Assembly (NCBI GenBank): GCA_910576205.1
Contig: CAJTHL010000002.1
Coordinates: 248,001-312,000, forward strand
Length of the DNA stretch: 64,000 nucleotides
DNA from: Clostridia bacterium
GTDB lineage: Bacteria; Bacillota; Clostridia; Lachnospirales; Lachnospiraceae
Direction: 5' to 3'
The stretch's first letter is position 1, and the number at the start of each line of letters is the position of its first letter. A model generated the notes under the pieces. It was not told where the DNA came from, ran no database searches, and was given only the letters and a program-made list of their open reading frames with translations. This document shows, in pieces, positions 35,885-43,898 of this stretch. Both the position numbers and the translations under genes were made by a program.

Positions 35885-36418
35885 TCAGCCCCAGCCAAGA
35901 TCCCGCAAAGCTTCCCTATAAAGTTCATAATCCCACCGCTGCACATCGTCAAACTGCCCGTATTCCTTACAGCCCTGTGAACGTCGGTGCCCTTCGTACC
36001 CGGCCCGGATTGCCTGGGAGAAATTGGAAAGGCAGGTGCACTCCAGATAGTCCAGATCCCCGAAACAGACCCCGTCAAACTGCTCCCGCATAAAATGCAG
36101 AAGCTCCTCGTCAGAGATCTCGTCCAGCATTTCATTTTTATAAAGGTAAAAAATTTCCTGTAGGCGGATCAGGGTCTCCACATAGTTATTCTGGTCAATA
36201 AAATCAGAATCACAGAATGCATAGATAATCTTCGGCGTGATTCCCTCCCCAAACTCCACCCTTTTCTGCTCCTTAAGCGTCCGGTTTTTCTCCGCCAGAA
36301 TCAGCCCTGCCTCTTCCTCGCTTAGCGTCAGTCCGTACCTTGCTGTGGTCTGGTTTGTGGCAAGCATGCCTGTCACCTGGTTTTTCTCCTGTAGCAATAC
36401 CATCCAGTTTTTGTCCAC
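35885..36418 (-). CDS. DUF6323 family protein
   Basis: The 177-residue protein matches DUF6323 (GMLATNQTTARYGLTLSEEE, RVEFGEGITPKIIYAFCDS, NNYVETLIRLQEIFYLYKNE). It is cytosolic and acidic. It pairs with DUF6179 downstream; function unknown. I choose the GTG at 36416-36418 because GGGGGA lies six nt before it, giving the N-terminus expected for the family. The ATG at 36463 would add 15 residues but has no ribosome site. Confidence 0.8.
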   Translation of the reverse strand: MDKNWMVLLQEKNQVTGMLATNQTTARYGLTLSEEEAGLILAEKNRTLKEQKRVEFGEGITPKIIYAFCDSDFIDQNNYVETLIRLQEIFYLYKNEMLDEISDEELLHFMREQFDGVCFGDLDYLECTCLSNFSQAIRAGYEGHRRSQGCKEYGQFDDVQRWDYELYREALRDLGWG

Positions 36419-36525
36419 AAAAATTCCCCCTTTCCCATACCTTATTGTACATTCCCAGTCCATAAGTATGCCCTTAGAACAGGGCAGATTCTCAGTATAG
36501 CATTGGGGAAACCTGGTTACCAGTC

Positions 36526-36554
36526 TTGTTTTTGGGGAATTTTTGTGGTATAAT
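36526..36554 (+). promoter_or_regulatory. Consensus-like promoter leading straight into a terminator
   Basis: TTGTTT (36526-36531), 17-bp spacer, TATAAT (36549-36554). Transcription would start near 36561, just before the hairpin at 36564-36590. The region 36419-36989 otherwise holds only the pseudogene remnant. Confidence 0.5.
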
Positions 36555-36563
36555 ATCCATAGT

Positions 36564-36591
36564 AAAAGGAGGGTGGCAACCCCTCCTTTTT
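36564..36591. terminator. Intrinsic terminator hairpin
   Basis: AAAAGGAGGG (36564-36573) and CCCTCCTTTT (36581-36590) form a perfect 10-bp stem with a 7-nt loop, followed by T on the plus strand. It can also stop minus-strand transcription from the DUF134-NifX gene. Confidence 0.75.
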
Positions 36592-36768
36592 AACTGTCTG
36601 TCAACGCTCTTTTCTATAAAACCCAAATTCTTCTCCCCCTTTTGGGAAAAGGCGGATCCTTCTTTCATACAGACAGGGCTGCGGCACGGTATCCGGCCGC
36701 ATTCTTTATCTTTTTATAAGATATGGGCTTTCTCCTCAACCAGCCTCTGCAAGGCATGGGCGTTTATA

Positions 36769-36951
36769 AAAGAGCCTGTGGAGGCCATTCTTCCAGAATG
36801 CGCCGCCAGGCTTCGGGATATCTATGCCCGGACCAGGAAAGGAAACGGGCAGAGATGGCTTATGATTGATCTGGAATACCAGAATGAATTATACCAGGAT
36901 GTGTTCCGCCTTGTTCAGATACGGGACTCCCGTTCTAATTTCCCCCGCTGA
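36769..36951 (+). pseudogene. DUF3788-like C-terminal remnant
   Basis: An open stretch of about 60 codons reads EPVEAILPECAARLRDIYAR and ends RWLMIDLEYQNELYQD followed by FRLVQIRDSR. This looks like the C-terminal end of DUF3788 proteins. No start codon with a ribosome site precedes it, and the upstream codons do not resemble the family. I read it as a decayed gene; it could also be the end of an unrecognised reading frame. Confidence 0.45.
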
Positions 36952-36989
36952 CTGTAAAATACTCCCCGTCAGCGGAGGGCCAGAGGCTT

Positions 36990-37775
36990 CTACTTATTTC
37001 CGGCACACCCCTGCCTGTCGCTGTGGCAGTGATGCTCCCCGCAGGAATGTCCTTCTTCGTGGTTGTGATGGCTACAGCGCACATCCGGATTATACTCCAG
37101 GCTTTCCGCCAGATACGCCTTCACGGCATGATCCGCGCTCCCGGTGACGCCGCCGAAAAAGCGGATTCCCGCCTCCAAAAGCGCGGCCTGGGCTCCTCCG
37201 CCGATACCGCCGCAGATCAGGACGTCCACCTTGTTGGCCGTAAGGAACCCCGACAGCGCGCCGTGGCCCTGCCCGTTGGTATCCACCACCGTTTCTCCGG
37301 TAATCTCCCCGTTTTCAATATCATAGAGCTTGAACTGTTCCGTATGTCCGAAATGCTGGAACACATTTCCATCCTCAAAAGTAACTGCTATTCTCATTTT
37401 CCCTGCTCCTTTCTCCTTTACGGCTTGTCCGTCTGCCGCAGGATCTGCTTTCCTACACTTTTTCTGACAATAACGTCCTCCCAGTCCGTCGCAAAGCCGG
37501 TAATTTCCGCCTGCGATCTCCAGAGGCTTCCCATTTACAATGCAGTCCGCAATCTTTCTCCTGGCGACCTCATAAATTTCCGTTGCGGTGGTGCGGGAAA
37601 TATCCATCTGCCCCGCGCACTGCTCATGAGTCAGACCGGACAGATCGATCAAACGGATTACCTCATACTCATCTACTGTCAGCGTCACCCTTTCCCCGCA
37701 GGGAATCCCCTGGGGAATAAAGCTGTCGTAATCCGGTTCCATACAGACTCTTCTGCATCTGCTGGGACGCGCCAT
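36990..37775 (-). CDS. Fusion of DUF134 DNA-binding domain and NifX-type cofactor domain, His-rich tail
   Basis: Residues 1-~95 are DUF134 (RPSRCRRVCMEPDYDSF, with helix-turn-helix LSGLTHEQCAGQMDISRTTATE). Residues ~127-235 are a dinitrogenase iron-molybdenum cofactor domain (GNVFQHFGHTEQFKLYDIENG, then VLICGGIGGGAQAALLEAGI). The last ~30 residues contain many His and Cys, suggesting metal binding. In many genomes the two domains are separate neighbouring genes. The 261-residue protein starts at the ATG at 37773-37775 (GGAGG upstream). I infer a metal or redox-sensing regulator. No nif genes are nearby. Confidence 0.88.
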   Translation of the reverse strand: MARPSRCRRVCMEPDYDSFIPQGIPCGERVTLTVDEYEVIRLIDLSGLTHEQCAGQMDISRTTATEIYEVARRKIADCIVNGKPLEIAGGNYRLCDGLGGRYCQKKCRKADPAADGQAVKEKGAGKMRIAVTFEDGNVFQHFGHTEQFKLYDIENGEITGETVVDTNGQGHGALSGFLTANKVDVLICGGIGGGAQAALLEAGIRFFGGVTGSADHAVKAYLAESLEYNPDVRCSHHNHEEGHSCGEHHCHSDRQGCAGNK

Positions 37776-37833
37776 AGGTTCCTCCTGTTCCAGGCTGCGG
37801 CGGCCTTGCTGGTTTCCGTTATATGTCGGAAAT

Positions 37834-37862
37834 ATTATAACGCGGTTTTGACAAAAAGGCAA
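37834..37862 (-). promoter_or_regulatory. Promoter of the DUF134-NifX gene
   Basis: Minus-strand TTGCCT (37857-37862), 17-bp spacer, TATAAT (37834-37839). The spacer contains GTCAAAACC. Confidence 0.55.
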
Positions 37863-37895
37863 GGGGGGAAATCATTTCGAACCTGCAAACAGCCT

Positions 37896-38699
37896 CTACA
37901 ATTTCTTTTCCAGCCTTTCCTGGATAAAATTCGAGGTCAGCAAAATGGCAATGGTTCCCACAATCATCAAGGTAGAGAGCGCGTTCACATCCGGCGACAC
38001 GCCCTTTCGCACCATGCCAAGGATTTTTAAAGGAAGGGTGGTGCTCTCCGGCCCCGCTGTAAAGAAGCTTACCACCACATCGTCCAGGGACATGGTCAGC
38101 GCCAGCATTCCGCCGGAAATAACGCCCGGGGAGATCATGGGCAGAGTCACCCGCCAGAAGGTGCGGAATCCATTGGCCCCCAGATCCCGGGCCGCCTCCT
38201 CAATGGAATGGTCAAAGCCTGCCAGCCTGGCCCGGACGGTAATCACCACAAAAGGCATGGAAAAGGTCACATGGGCAATTACCAGGGTGACCATGCTCAT
38301 GGGGATATTAAGAGAGCTGAAAAAGGCCAGCAGCGCAATAGCAAACACCAGCTCCGGTATTACAATAGGGATATAGAGGGAGCTGCTGATTACATTTTTT
38401 AATCTGAATTCAAACTTATAAAGCCCCAGCGCACACAGGGTTCCGATAATCACCGACAGCACTGTGCTGATGCCCGCCACAATAATGGTATTTACAAAGG
38501 ACTGCATAAGCTGGCGGTTGTCAAACATCTTAAAGTACCATTCAACAGTAAAATGCTCAAAGACTATGTTCATCTTGGAGCTGTTAAAGGAGAATGCAAT
38601 GACCACAAAAATGGGCAGATATAAAAAGAGGTAGATGAGGCATGCGTAGGCTACTGCCCCAGGGCCAAATTCCCGCGCTTTTCTTCTTTTTTTTATCAT
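37896..38699 (-). CDS. potC: Spermidine/putrescine ABC transporter permease PotC
   Basis: The 267-residue protein has six membrane helices and the permease EAA loop (EEAARDLGANGFRTFWRVTLPMISPGVI), which contacts the ATPase PotA. It is the second permease of the polyamine importer. I choose the ATG at 38697-38699. It is separated from potB by a 143-bp gap with no gene or clear terminator. Stop is at 37896. Confidence 0.93.
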   Translation of the reverse strand: MIKKRRKAREFGPGAVAYACLIYLFLYLPIFVVIAFSFNSSKMNIVFEHFTVEWYFKMFDNRQLMQSFVNTIIVAGISTVLSVIIGTLCALGLYKFEFRLKNVISSSLYIPIVIPELVFAIALLAFFSSLNIPMSMVTLVIAHVTFSMPFVVITVRARLAGFDHSIEEAARDLGANGFRTFWRVTLPMISPGVISGGMLALTMSLDDVVVSFFTAGPESTTLPLKILGMVRKGVSPDVNALSTLMIVGTIAILLTSNFIQERLEKKL

Positions 38700-38842
38700 A
38701 ATGCATGGGCTCCTTTCATTTCTCATGGTAAAAAACTAACCGGCTGCCTTTCTCCCAGGCGGGCAGACGCTCTGGCCTCCCTTCACTTCCGCCATGCGAC
38801 AGTTCGATTCCGCTTCGCTTACTGTCCTGCACGGCTTATGGC

Positions 38843-39697
38843 TTACGCCATGTCTTCAAGGCTTCCCACCTTTGTATACAGACGCATTAATATTAAGGTA
38901 ATTATAATCAGTACAATGGATAACGCCGCCCCAAAGGGCCAGTTTCTGGCAGACAGGAACTGGTTTTTGATTAGGTTTCCTATATACATGGTCTTGGCCC
39001 CGCCCATCATGTCAGAGATGAAGAAGAAGCCCAGTGACGGGATAAAGGTCTGGATGGAGCCGGCGAAGATGCCGGGCATGGTTAAGGGCAGGACGATTCT
39101 GGTAAATACGTGAGCTCTGCTGGCTCCCAGGTCGCTGCCTGCTTCCAGCAGGGATTTATCAAGCTTTTCTATGGAAGTGTATAGGGGCAGCACCGTAAAG
39201 GGCAAAAGTGCGTACACCATGCCCAGCAGCACCGCCTGGTCTGTGTATAGCATTTCCAGGGGCGACTTAATGACACCCACTCCCAGAAGGAAATGGTTGA
39301 TGATTCCCTCCGTACGAAGCAGGGTGTTCCATCCGTAGGTGCGGATCAGGGAATTTGTCCAGAAGGGCAGCATCAGAAGCAGCACCAGGAAATTCTTCCA
39401 CCTCCTGGGGGCGTTTGCCAGGATATAGGCAAAGGGATAACCCACCAGCAGGCAGATGACCGTAGTCTCCAGGGACAGTACAATGGAGTCCCAGAACACC
39501 TTTATGTACTCGCTTTTAAAGAGGTTTCTGTAATTTTCCAGGGTAAAGGAGAAATCCACCCCGCCGTAGGCGTTCTTTGTAAGGAAGGTGATAAGAATCA
39601 CATACACCAGCGGAAGAAACAGGAAAATCCCCAGCCAGATTACCGTAGGCCCCACGGTTCCCCACGCGCCCATATGTTTTTTAAAAGATCGGATCAT
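38843..39697 (-). CDS. potB: Spermidine/putrescine ABC transporter permease PotB
   Basis: The 284-residue protein has six membrane helices and the permease loop (LLEAGSDLGASRAHVFTRIVLPLTMPGI). It pairs with PotC as the transmembrane part of the polyamine importer. Its start lies 17 bp inside the end of potA, so it is coupled to it. Confidence 0.93.
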   Translation of the reverse strand: MIRSFKKHMGAWGTVGPTVIWLGIFLFLPLVYVILITFLTKNAYGGVDFSFTLENYRNLFKSEYIKVFWDSIVLSLETTVICLLVGYPFAYILANAPRRWKNFLVLLLMLPFWTNSLIRTYGWNTLLRTEGIINHFLLGVGVIKSPLEMLYTDQAVLLGMVYALLPFTVLPLYTSIEKLDKSLLEAGSDLGASRAHVFTRIVLPLTMPGIFAGSIQTFIPSLGFFFISDMMGGAKTMYIGNLIKNQFLSARNWPFGAALSIVLIIITLILMRLYTKVGSLEDMA

Positions 39698-40829
39698 TTG
39701 GCATTCCCTCTATCTGTACAGAGCGTTCGATAATGTTGTAAATCATCTCTTCCTTTGTGCGCATAACCACCACCTTGCCCGGATTCCAGTAAATATTTAC
39801 TGGGGTTCCCACCGGCATCAGCTCGTCCTCCGCCGGGGTCTCCGCCTTTAGCATCTGGCCGTTTGGCAGTTCGACCATGGTCTTGTTAATGGAGCCCACA
39901 AAAATATGCTCCCGCACCCTTCCCCGCAGGGAAAATCCTTCATGGGGCTTCGTGTCAAGCTTCAGATTTTCCGGCCGCACACAGAGGTAAACCATCTCCT
40001 CCGACTCATAGCCGGTCTCCGGAATCCGGGCTTTGCCGGACTCCATGGTAACGCCGATGGCATCCTCGTAAACATGCTCCACATAGCCCTCCAGAATATT
40101 AGACTCCCCGATAAAATCCGCCACAAATTTTGTCTGGGGCTGATTGTAGACCTCCTCTGGGGTTCCCACCTGCTCCAGGATTCCGCTATTCATAATGGCA
40201 ATCCGGTCGCTCATGGTAAGGGCCTCCTCCTGGTCGTGGGTCACATAGAGGAAGGTGATGCCAAGGCGGCGCTGAAGATGCTTCAGCTCCCCCTGCATCT
40301 GTTTGCGAAGCTTTAGGTCCAATGCCCCCAGAGGCTCGTCCAGGAGCAGCACTTTGGGACGGTTTACCAGGGCTCTGGCAATGCCCACCCTCTGCTTCTG
40401 GCCGCCGGACATCTGGGACGGCATGCGCTTTTCCATACCGTCCAGCTTTACCAGCTTCAGCATTTCCAGCACCCGGGTATGGATTTCTTCTTTCTTCACC
40501 TTTTTTTCCACCAGGCCAAAGGCCACATTGTCAAAAACATTCATATGGGGAAACAAAGCGTAATTCTGAAACACCGTATTCACATCCCGTTCGTTTGGCT
40601 TCTTTCCCTCCACATTTACGCCTCCCAGCAGGATTTCTCCCTCATCCGGCTGTTCAAATCCCGCAATCATGCGCAAAGTCGTGGTTTTGCCGCAGCCAGA
40701 AGGCCCCAGCATGGTGAGAAATTCCCCTTCCTTCACGTCCAGGTTCAGCTTTTTTACCACCTTCTCATTGTCAAAGCTCTTATCCACATTGGTAAGGCGG
40801 ACAATTACCCGCTCTTCCCCATTTGCCAT
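39681..40829 (-). CDS. potA: Spermidine/putrescine ABC transporter ATPase PotA
   Basis: The 382-residue ATPase has Walker A GPSGCGKTT near residue 40, signature MSGGQKQRVGIARAL, and Walker B VLLLDEPLGALD. The C-terminal TOBE region is present. It powers polyamine import. The ATG follows AGGAGG. It is 17 bp downstream of the P-II gene, in the same operon. Confidence 0.96.
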   Translation of the reverse strand: MANGEERVIVRLTNVDKSFDNEKVVKKLNLDVKEGEFLTMLGPSGCGKTTTLRMIAGFEQPDEGEILLGGVNVEGKKPNERDVNTVFQNYALFPHMNVFDNVAFGLVEKKVKKEEIHTRVLEMLKLVKLDGMEKRMPSQMSGGQKQRVGIARALVNRPKVLLLDEPLGALDLKLRKQMQGELKHLQRRLGITFLYVTHDQEEALTMSDRIAIMNSGILEQVGTPEEVYNQPQTKFVADFIGESNILEGYVEHVYEDAIGVTMESGKARIPETGYESEEMVYLCVRPENLKLDTKPHEGFSLRGRVREHIFVGSINKTMVELPNGQMLKAETPAEDELMPVGTPVNIYWNPGKVVVMRTKEEMIYNIIERSVQIEGMPNDPIF

Positions 40830-40846
40830 TTACTTATCCTCCTGTA

Positions 40847-41185
40847 TCAGAGGGTCTTATGCCCCCGCTCCCCGGTCCTGATGCGCACCACATCCTCTAT
40901 GGTAGAAATAAAAATCTTGCCGTCCCCCACGCTTCCCGTAGTCAGCTTCTGCTGGAGCTCGCAGAGAATCTCCTCCAGATCTTCATCCCACACCACTGTC
41001 ATCACATGGATTTTCGGAAGCAGATTCATTTCCAGGTTCAGCTCCTCAAAATCCTTTGCGTCCGCCTTCTGCCTTCCGCATCCCATGGCTGCCGTAACGG
41101 TCATACCGGAATATTCGTTCTGCGCCAGGATTTTCTTGATATCCTCCAGCTTATCCGGCCTTGTGATAATCTCAATCTTCTTCAT
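40847..41185 (-). CDS. P-II family signal-transduction protein within the polyamine operon
   Basis: The 112-residue protein is a complete P-II: N-terminal KKIEIITRPDKLEDIKKIL, T-loop 37-58 (GRQKADAKDFEELNLEMNLLPK partly), and the C-terminal GDGKIFIS and RIRTGERG. Gln39, Lys58, Arg101 and Arg103, used to bind ATP and 2-oxoglutarate in GlnB/GlnK, are conserved. Tyr51, the uridylylation site, is replaced by Leu. Unlike the usual amtB neighbour, it sits between potD and potA, which suggests control of polyamine transport by nitrogen or energy status (inference). Confidence 0.92.
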   Translation of the reverse strand: MKKIEIITRPDKLEDIKKILAQNEYSGMTVTAAMGCGRQKADAKDFEELNLEMNLLPKIHVMTVVWDEDLEEILCELQQKLTTGSVGDGKIFISTIEDVVRIRTGERGHKTL

Positions 41186-41200
41186 GCCAGAATCCCTCCC

Positions 41201-42256
41201 TTAATTGGTTTTCATTTTGGTAAACACCTCGTCATACCAGGTGACGGCGTCCCCTACCTCGCCTACCAGATTGGCCCGGGCAACCTCCGCCGCATCCACA
41301 TTGCTTCCCGGATTGTTCAGATATGCCTCATCCAGAATTTCCAGAGTGGCGTCGTTGAGGCAGACTCCCGGAAACTCCTCCAGAATCATCTTGTAAATAT
41401 CCGGCCGCATAACAAAGTCCATAAATTTCTCTGCATTTTCCTTGTTTTTTGCATCCGCGGTAATCACAAAGCTGTCAATGCTGATTTCACAGGGTTCCTC
41501 CGTGAACACCACGTCAATGTCCTCATTTTCCTTGATGGCCTGGCCTGCGTCAATGTTGTAAACCACACCCACAGCCACGTCGTTGGCTGCCAGAAGGGTC
41601 TTGGGGCTGTCGCTGTCGTAAGCCTTCACATTGGGCTTTAGCTGCTCCAGCCAGGGAAGCGTGGCCTCGATAACCGCCTGGTCCCGGGTGTTGGAGTCCT
41701 GTCCCTGGGCCTTAAGAGCAATGCCCACAATCTCCCGCACGTCATCTACAATTACAATGTTATTTTCCAGGGCGGGATTTAAGAGGTCGTCAAATTTCTT
41801 AATCTCAACTCCCAGCTCCTGACACTTCTTTGTGTTTATGGCAATAACCGTAATGGTGGACATATAGGGGATGCTGTACTCATTTTCCGGGTCAAAGGGC
41901 AGTCCCATAACCGTATCCGACATATTTCCCAGGTTTGTCAGATTTTCCTTGTCAATCTTCTGAAGCATTCCCTGCTCCCGCATGGCTTCCACCACATAAT
42001 TGCTGGCAATCACCATATCGTACTGTTCTGTCCCCCCGGCCGTCAGCTTGGCCAGCATCTCCTCGTTGGAGGAAAAGGTGGATTCCACTACCTGGATGCC
42101 TGTCTCCTCCTCAAACGCATCATATACTTCCTGGGGAATATATTCCGTCCAGTTATAAAGGTATAGCTTTTCCTTGCTGTTAGCCTTCCCACAGCCGGAC
42201 AGGGCTGTAATGCCAAGTACCACTGTAAGCAGCAGCGCAAAATATCTTTTTTTCAT
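41201..42256 (-). CDS. potD: Spermidine/putrescine-binding lipoprotein PotD
   Basis: The 351-residue protein has a lipoprotein signal with lipobox ALSGCGK and the PotD core (LYLYNWTEYIPQEVYDAFEEETGI, then FSSNEEMLAKL). It captures polyamine outside the membrane and passes it to PotBC. The ATG at 42254-42256 follows GGAGG; an in-frame ATG just before it is equally possible. It is the first gene of the operon, behind an attenuator-like leader. Confidence 0.94.
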   Translation of the reverse strand: MKKRYFALLLTVVLGITALSGCGKANSKEKLYLYNWTEYIPQEVYDAFEEETGIQVVESTFSSNEEMLAKLTAGGTEQYDMVIASNYVVEAMREQGMLQKIDKENLTNLGNMSDTVMGLPFDPENEYSIPYMSTITVIAINTKKCQELGVEIKKFDDLLNPALENNIVIVDDVREIVGIALKAQGQDSNTRDQAVIEATLPWLEQLKPNVKAYDSDSPKTLLAANDVAVGVVYNIDAGQAIKENEDIDVVFTEEPCEISIDSFVITADAKNKENAEKFMDFVMRPDIYKMILEEFPGVCLNDATLEILDEAYLNNPGSNVDAAEVARANLVGEVGDAVTWYDEVFTKMKTN

Positions 42257-42437
42257 CATACATTCCTCCATTTTAGTATCCGCAGTTTTTCTCATTATGT
42301 CCTGGCACAAAAAAATAGGACTGGAGAAAGCTTTACTGACTTTCTTTCCCGTCCTATGTGCTTCTAACCAATGAACCTCACCCGTTGCCGGATGAAACCA
42401 CCATATTAGGCGAGTTTCTTTTTATAATCCTCTCGCA
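42257..42437 (-). promoter_or_regulatory. Structured attenuator leader of the polyamine operon (class unknown)
   Basis: Between promoter and potD lies ~180 nt of leader RNA. It contains a GCGAG/CTCGC hairpin, then CATCC-GGCAAC-GGGTG, and then a terminator. Nothing I know matches (not T-box, SAM, preQ1, glutamine or guanidine classes as far as I can tell by eye). Confidence 0.65.
42309..42357 (-). terminator. Leader terminator upstream of potD
   Basis: ATAGGAC (42351-42357 on minus reading) pairs with GTCCTAT (42315-42321), with further pairing of GGGAAAGAAAG and CTTTCTCC. It is followed by seven T on the minus strand. A perfect rho-independent terminator ~55 nt ahead of the coding region. 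Confidence 0.85.
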
Positions 42438-42443
42438 CTATGG

Positions 42444-42472
42444 ATTATATAAAAAAACTCGCCCTTCGTCAA
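42444..42472 (-). promoter_or_regulatory. Promoter of the polyamine operon
   Basis: Minus-strand TTGACG (42467-42472), 17-bp spacer, TATAAT (42444-42449). A longer inverted repeat (GGCGAGTTT/AAACTCGCC) spans the promoter, which may be a binding site. Confidence 0.7.
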
Positions 42473-42586
42473 TGGTTTTTGCATTTTTTTCTCGGAATCT
42501 TTTTCTGCCCTGTTTTATGCCTCGTTTCCTGGAGTTTACCATTTCACACGGCACTCCTGCCTCTGCCGCCTTATCTACCTCCCCAC

Positions 42587-42847
42587 TCAGGCGATCTGTA
42601 TATCTTCTCCATCCTGCCTGGCGGAGCCTTCCGCCTGCGCAAGCAGCCCGTACATATCCTCTACACGCAATCCCTTTTCCGTCATGTATTGATACAGGGC
42701 CTTGATCTCCTGCTCCTCCCTCTGCTTCAGAAGCTCTGTCCGGGACGCCTCCAGTTCAGAAAGCTTCCGCTTTAAATTCGTGATTTTTTCCTCCAGGGAA
42801 AGAATCTGGTCGTCAAAAGATTTCGTCCTTCCTCTTCTACCTGCCAT
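42587..42847 (-). CDS. Small coiled-coil protein (86 aa)
   Basis: The protein starts MAGRRGRTKSFDDQILSLEEK and continues as an alpha-helical, heptad-like region (LEEKITNLKRKLSELEASRTELLK). The N-terminal RRGRTKSFDDQI motif recurs in Lachnospiraceae small proteins. Function is unknown. The ATG follows AGGAGG. It lies just upstream of the polyamine operon promoter and ends 115 bp from it. Confidence 0.75.
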   Translation of the reverse strand: MAGRRGRTKSFDDQILSLEEKITNLKRKLSELEASRTELLKQREEQEIKALYQYMTEKGLRVEDMYGLLAQAEGSARQDGEDIQIA

Positions 42848-42875
42848 TGTGCATGTCCTCCTGATTTTATTTCGC

Positions 42876-42935
42876 AGCCATCCTTCCGGAGCCTTGTCCG
42901 GGCAGATGCTGTTTTCCAGTTCCGCATTTACTGCT
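42876..42935 (-). repeat. Interspersed repeat copy G
   Basis: On the minus strand: GCGGAACTGGAAAACAGCAT, then CTGCCCGGAC and GCTCCGGAAGGATGGCTGCG. It lies ~30 bp upstream of the small coiled-coil gene's ribosome site. Confidence 0.65.
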
Positions 42936-43062
42936 AATATCTGGTATTATTTGAAGTATATGTATCTTTTTACAGAAATATACCTCTGTATTTCCCTCTT
43001 TTGCCGGATATACTGATTTTGTCCCACAAAATCTGTTTCCGAATAAAACTGGAGGAATTTAT

Positions 43063-43326
43063 ATGCATTTACATGTACAGAACAACTCTCCCCTGGAATT
43101 GCCTTCCGGCTGCCGGGGAGCCATGGAGGAACAGGCCAGACAGATATTTCTGGAGGAGGAACGCGCGGAAACGGAAAATAATTCCCTTAAGTGTTCCCAG
43201 GAAGCCCATCCTCCCAGACAGCCACGGCACGTGGGCGATTCGCCCAAAAGCGGCCCCTCCCCGGAAATCCCTCTGCCTGGAAAGACTATGGCGGGAGGGA
43301 CTATTCCGGAAGAATTTCCTTATTAA
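43063..43326 (+). CDS. Hypothetical small protein (87 aa)
   Basis: I do not recognise it. The ATG at 43063 has GGAGG at good distance, which favours real translation. The protein is hydrophilic, with a helical acidic centre (EEQARQIFLEEERAETENN) and a Pro/Ser-rich end. It has no membrane segment. The evidence is only the ribosome site and an intact frame. Confidence 0.45.
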   Translation: MHLHVQNNSPLELPSGCRGAMEEQARQIFLEEERAETENNSLKCSQEAHPPRQPRHVGDSPKSGPSPEIPLPGKTMAGGTIPEEFPY

Positions 43327-43418
43327 AAGCGGCTTATCTTTTCGCTGGCAAACAAAGGGCAGAGATATAGAGGGTGAAGCCAGTCTGCCGGTTTCGCCCT
43401 CCCATATCGAACCTCTTT

Positions 43419-43898
43419 CTAATTCCCCATATCAATACTTTTTTTGTGCCGCATATGTATGCCTATGTGGCCGATACCGAAAATAAGCGCTGCTATTAAC
43501 ATCCATACAACTTTTCCGTAAATTCCCAACATAAAAAAGGCCATAACAGGCAGAGTCGCCCCCGCAAGAGGGATACCTAAAAAGCCACTGTAAAAATCTG
43601 TCCGTTTTCTTTCGCTTCGAAAATAACGCACCCACCATGCTTCATACAATATGATGAAAACAAAAGCCGCCATCAGCCATAAAGACCAAAGTGACCAGCC
43701 ATGGATATTAAAATCAGAAAAGACCAGTAAACAGCAGCAGGTCAGCACTTCCCCTGCTCTTTCAAGAAACAGCAGAATTTTATTTTCATTTTCAGACGTA
43801 AATCCCTGTGGCTTTCCCTTTGCCCATATTATATTGGGAATAAACAGCATCAGCAAAAAGAGTAACCCCATATAAGAAAATCCAAAATTTCCAGGCAT
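43419..43898 (-). CDS. Hypothetical membrane protein (159 aa)
   Basis: Four or five hydrophobic stretches are visible (MGLLFLLMLFIPNIIW; VLTCCCLLVF; LWLMAAFVFIILYEAWW; LPVMAFFMLGIYGKVVWMLIAALIFGIGHIG). The C-terminus is His-rich. I choose the ATG at 43896-43898, which fits the family-like start MPGNFGFSYMGLLFLL and follows GGAAGG; upstream codons look non-coding. Role unknown. Confidence 0.75.
   Translation of the reverse strand: MPGNFGFSYMGLLFLLMLFIPNIIWAKGKPQGFTSENENKILLFLERAGEVLTCCCLLVFSDFNIHGWSLWSLWLMAAFVFIILYEAWWVRYFRSERKRTDFYSGFLGIPLAGATLPVMAFFMLGIYGKVVWMLIAALIFGIGHIGIHMRHKKSIDMGN

Noticed and set aside
36564-36591. T-box-like AGGGTGGCAACC sequence
   Set aside because: It is only the loop side of a simple hairpin; no specifier stem or antiterminator is present.
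42257-42437. Glutamine or guanidine riboswitch assignment for the potD leader
   Set aside because: Some words (GTTCA, GAAG) resemble the glutamine motif, but the conserved pairing pattern is absent by eye.
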